Assembly: GCA_013398955.1 (NCBI GenBank)
Contig: VWPU01014912.1
Coordinates: 310,001 to 374,000 of the forward strand
Source of the DNA: Callaeas wilsoni
Taxonomy: Eukaryota > Chordata > Aves > Passeriformes > Callaeidae
DNA length: 64,000 nucleotides
Reading direction: 5' to 3'
The first letter of the stretch is position 1; each line of letters opens with the position of its first letter. Under the pieces are notes generated by a model. It was not told where the DNA came from. It did not search any database and saw only the letters and a list, made by a program, of their open reading frames with translations. Below, one piece after another: positions 61,376 through 64,000 of this stretch. The position numbers were made by a program, and so were the translations under genes.

Positions 61376-61589
61376 AGAGATTGGATATTAGGAAAGGTTT
61401 TTTCACTGAAATGGTGGTCAAGCATTGGAACAGGCTGCTCAGGGAAGTGATGGAACCATGACAAGCATGAAGATGTGGGACATGGTTTAGGGACATGGTT
61501 TAGTGGTGGACTTCGCAGTGCTGGGTTGATAGTTGGACTTGGTGATCTTAGAAATATTTTCAAAGCATCGGGATTCTATGATTCTCTGA
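61376..61589 (+). mobile_element. CR1 LINE 3' fragment with internal tandem duplication
   Basis: Plus-strand CR1: 'gattggatattaggaaagg', 'tcaagcattggaacaggctg', 'agtggtggacttcgcagtgc', 'gatagttggacttggtgatc', and the tail 'ggattctatgattctctg'. A 13-bp segment is duplicated in tandem at 61478-61503. Same group as the copies at 51138, 15180 and 8262. Confidence 0.93.
61478..61503. repeat. Perfect 13-bp tandem duplication inside CR1
   Basis: 'ggacatggtttag' occurs twice back to back. CR1 relatives carry a single unit, so this is a private slippage or repair event. Confidence 0.88.
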
Positions 61590-62495
61590 TCCTGATGCAT
61601 GCTGCAATGTTTTCTGCACAGCATTGCATCAGTAATGAAAGATGCTGGATTGCAGCAAGATACCCCTCTATAATAATTCTGCAGCTCTCTGCAATTTAAC
61701 TTGGTGAATGAGCGGCTCTCCTCTTTTGATGATCAGATGACGAGTGCTGCCTGAGTAAGGAGTCCGTGTTTTCAGATCGACAATGTACCTGCTGAGATCA
61801 AACAGCAGAGTCACCTTTCAGATCTAACATCATATATCCAGAGACACCCCTGCTATGACAGAAACGACTTGTGCCTCTAGTGATGAGGGATTTGCATTCA
61901 TCCAGCAGGAGGTGAAAGAAGACACCTCCTCACTATCTGCTAACATCGCTGTGATCCAGCAGTCCATGGGGAACTCTCCAGCTCCACACTTCACAAATGC
62001 CCACCAAGACATAAGCTATCCATTGTGGAGCCTACACTGTCCAGTACAGAGGACAGTGTCACACCCTTCTCAATATGTAAAACTGAGGGCAAAGTCCATA
62101 CAGCAACTACTCTAAATCACTCTCTTGTGTGTTGTGGCTACTACGGTCTCAGCAGCGAGCAATTCAGATTATTACTCAAGGCCTAGATCTCAACTCATCC
62201 TATCCACTGAACAAATAAAAAAAAAATTGTGTGACACACAAATTAAATGTGGACAGTAAGTTCTCTGATCGCATTGCAATGAGTAAAGTTTAAATGATTT
62301 TAAACGACTTCTTGATTTGTGAGCAAGAATTAGCATATTCCTGTGTAAGCTACAAAAGAAAAAAAAACAAGACCAAAACTAAATCCAACACACAGCTCTT
62401 AAAAGTTGTTTCATATGGGTTACCTTTAACTCTAAAAAATTCAGCCCATTTGGAAAAATATATTAAACTCAATATATATTAGACTCAAATATCAA
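61590..62495. other. Non-coding DNA, unassigned open frame
   Basis: About 900 bases between two CR1 copies. The region 61730-62110 has somewhat higher GC and an 86-codon plus-strand frame (61855-62115), with a 60-codon frame opposite. The peptide is polar at its start (several D, E, S, T) and matches no family I know. There is no evidence of splicing or a promoter, so it is not called a gene. Confidence 0.45.
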
Positions 62496-62893
62496 AGAAT
62501 CATAGAATGGATTGGGGTGGAAGGGACATTAAAGAACATCTAGTTCCAACCCCAAAGTCATGGACAGGGACACTTTCCACTAGACAAGGCTGCTCAAAGC
62601 CCCATCCAACCTGACCTTAACACTTACAGGAATGGGGCTGCCATAGCTTCACTGGGCAGCCTTTGTCACTGCCTCACCACCCTCCCAGTAAAGAATTTCT
62701 TCCTTACATCTGACCTAAACCTATCCTCCTCAAGCTTAAAACCACTATTCCTTTTTACTGTCATTCCATGCCTGTGTCAAAGGACCCTCTCCAGCTCTCC
62801 TGCAGCCTCTTTATGTACTGGAATGTGGTATAAGGTCTCTGTGGAGCCTTCTTTTTTCCAGGCTGAACAGCCTCAACTCTCTTAGCCTGTCTA
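62496..62893 (-). mobile_element. CR1 LINE, 5'-truncated, about 400 bases
   Basis: Minus-strand CR1 beginning with the tail 'aatcatagaatggattggg'. It continues 'tggaagggacattaaag', 'catggacagggacactttcc', 'agccccatccaacctgacc', 'tcactgggcagcctttg' and 'cttccttacatctgacc'. It ends at the ORF2-end region 'aggctgaacagcctcaac'. Same group as the copies at 21229, 40141 and 56730, and among the better preserved. Confidence 0.94.
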
Positions 62894-64000
62894 TATATAA
62901 CAGACTCCTGTGGTTAAGCTAGAGACACAAAGGAAATTAGCTGCATGCAGTGTCTCAGACACAGGGACAATATTCTCACCTACCTACAAACAGCAATTAA
63001 AATGCCCAGACACGTGAAGAAATGTTTTTTCTTAATCCTATTAAAATTCACACATTACTAGGAACGCATTCTGTTAAATGCATGGTTTGCCCTAAGTGTT
63101 ATGCTATTGCATTTTACTTGGAATACTTAATTGTTTCCCAAGAATAGCAAATGGTTAACAGCTCTCCATACAGGAGCTGTGGAATGGTTTCTGTAAATTT
63201 CACTGCAGTTCACTGCCTGCATTTACACCAAGTGAAAAACTGACTTTGAGGGGAAAAAAAAAGAAAAAAAAGGAAAATACAAAATACATGCACAGGAGAA
63301 GTAGATAAGCTTTACACATCCTAAAAGGCAAATGTGGAACTAGTGCTACAAAGAAGCAGCTGTCTGCTGCAAGAGAGTGCAAAGTACTTCAGAGGTGTCA
63401 AAATACGCAGGTAGAGAGATAGAGCTTCCTCAGGTTAATGGTCTGATAATATCATGGCTGAGACCTGGAAAGCCACTGCTTCAACATCCATTTCTGGCAA
63501 TGTTGATATAAACTCCACCGGAGTGGGGCTAGGGGCAAATTCTGGGGCTTCGCCTGCCAGGTTGATGAAAGAAGGAAAATCTATTTCAGTGCTTAAAAGA
63601 AAGAGTGGCTTTTGGTGCAGAAGGTCAGACAGATACATGGGTAAGTTGCTGTATAGGAGTAGTCTCAAAAAGGACTACTGAAATGAAAACCAGATAAGGG
63701 CCTGGAACAAGATCCTACAGTCTATTAATGCCCTGGGATAGTGTAAGAGAGACACATGGGAACTCAGACATAAGGAAAGTGGGGGGTGGTTTTGCAGTGT
63801 TGACAACAAGTATGTTTGTTCTATGGTAGGTAAAAAACCCCTTGGAACAAAAAGCTCTTGCAGGCTGATATGGGAAGAAAAGCCTGTTTGTGATGAATAC
63901 AATAGGGAATTTGTTCACATCGATGCAGACAAACCCATCACTTGAAAGCTGAAGTCGTTGTTTTGACCCTGTTCACTCCATGTTATCGAGTCAACCCAAC
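62894..64000. other. Non-coding DNA to window end
   Basis: No gene recognised. A-rich tract at 63252-63275. The overlapping 75-77 codon frames around 63435-63681 lie on opposite strands and show no known domain. Confidence 0.5.

Noticed and set aside
1..64000. CRISPR array, operon or prokaryotic system
   Set aside because: No regularly spaced repeats, no compact coding, and abundant avian-type CR1. The DNA is vertebrate.

Overview
This window reads as non-coding nuclear DNA from a bird. The main evidence is more than twenty fragments of the CR1 (chicken repeat 1) LINE retrotransposon on both strands. Many still carry the diagnostic CR1 3' end: an 8-bp ATTCTATG-type tail preceded by a 'ggtcccttccaaccc' or 'ggttggaaaagacct' block. 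I recognise no mammalian Alu or L1 sequence. Three more decayed fragments look like an older CR1-clade layer shared by archosaurs and turtles. A crocodilian or turtle source is less likely but cannot be excluded, because the younger CR1 groups are recalled avian forms rather than searched ones.

No host gene exon, tRNA, rRNA or CRISPR array could be supported. The reading frames are short (mostly 60-140 codons), lack recognisable domains, and are spread over both strands as expected of chance ORFs in AT-rich DNA. The only recognisable protein-coding traces are broken C-terminal pieces of CR1 ORF2 (reverse transcriptase), best seen at 43966-44343 (minus) and 54672-54920 (plus). The window could be intergenic or lie inside a very large intron; the sequence does not decide.

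Layout. 1-3.7 kb: anonymous AT-rich DNA with one ancient CR1 relic. 3.7-8.4 kb: two same-subfamily plus-strand CR1 copies, a compact AATTG-motif region that may be a conserved element (6.9-7.15 kb), and a minus-strand CR1. 8.4-15.2 kb: long repeat-poor stretch. 15.2-21.4 kb: four scattered CR1 fragments. 21.4-32.5 kb: 11 kb with no CR1 I can recognise, only low-complexity tracts. 32.5-63 kb: CR1-rich, including a cluster of three copies within 1.3 kb (43.7-45.0 kb), an A-rich tract (48.7 kb), a G-quadruplex-like G-run inside a CR1 (54.9 kb), and a CpG-dense patch that may be an LTR remnant (60.1 kb).

The CR1 copies fall into about six groups by 3'-end wording, so the window records several waves of insertion. 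No coordinated gene system or novel biological system was found. The most checkable oddities are the CR1-free 11 kb, two perfect 10-bp inverted repeats (32.3 and 53.35 kb), the G-run, the CpG patch and the candidate conserved elements. All CR1 boundaries come from reading against remembered consensus and are good to roughly 10-30 bases.
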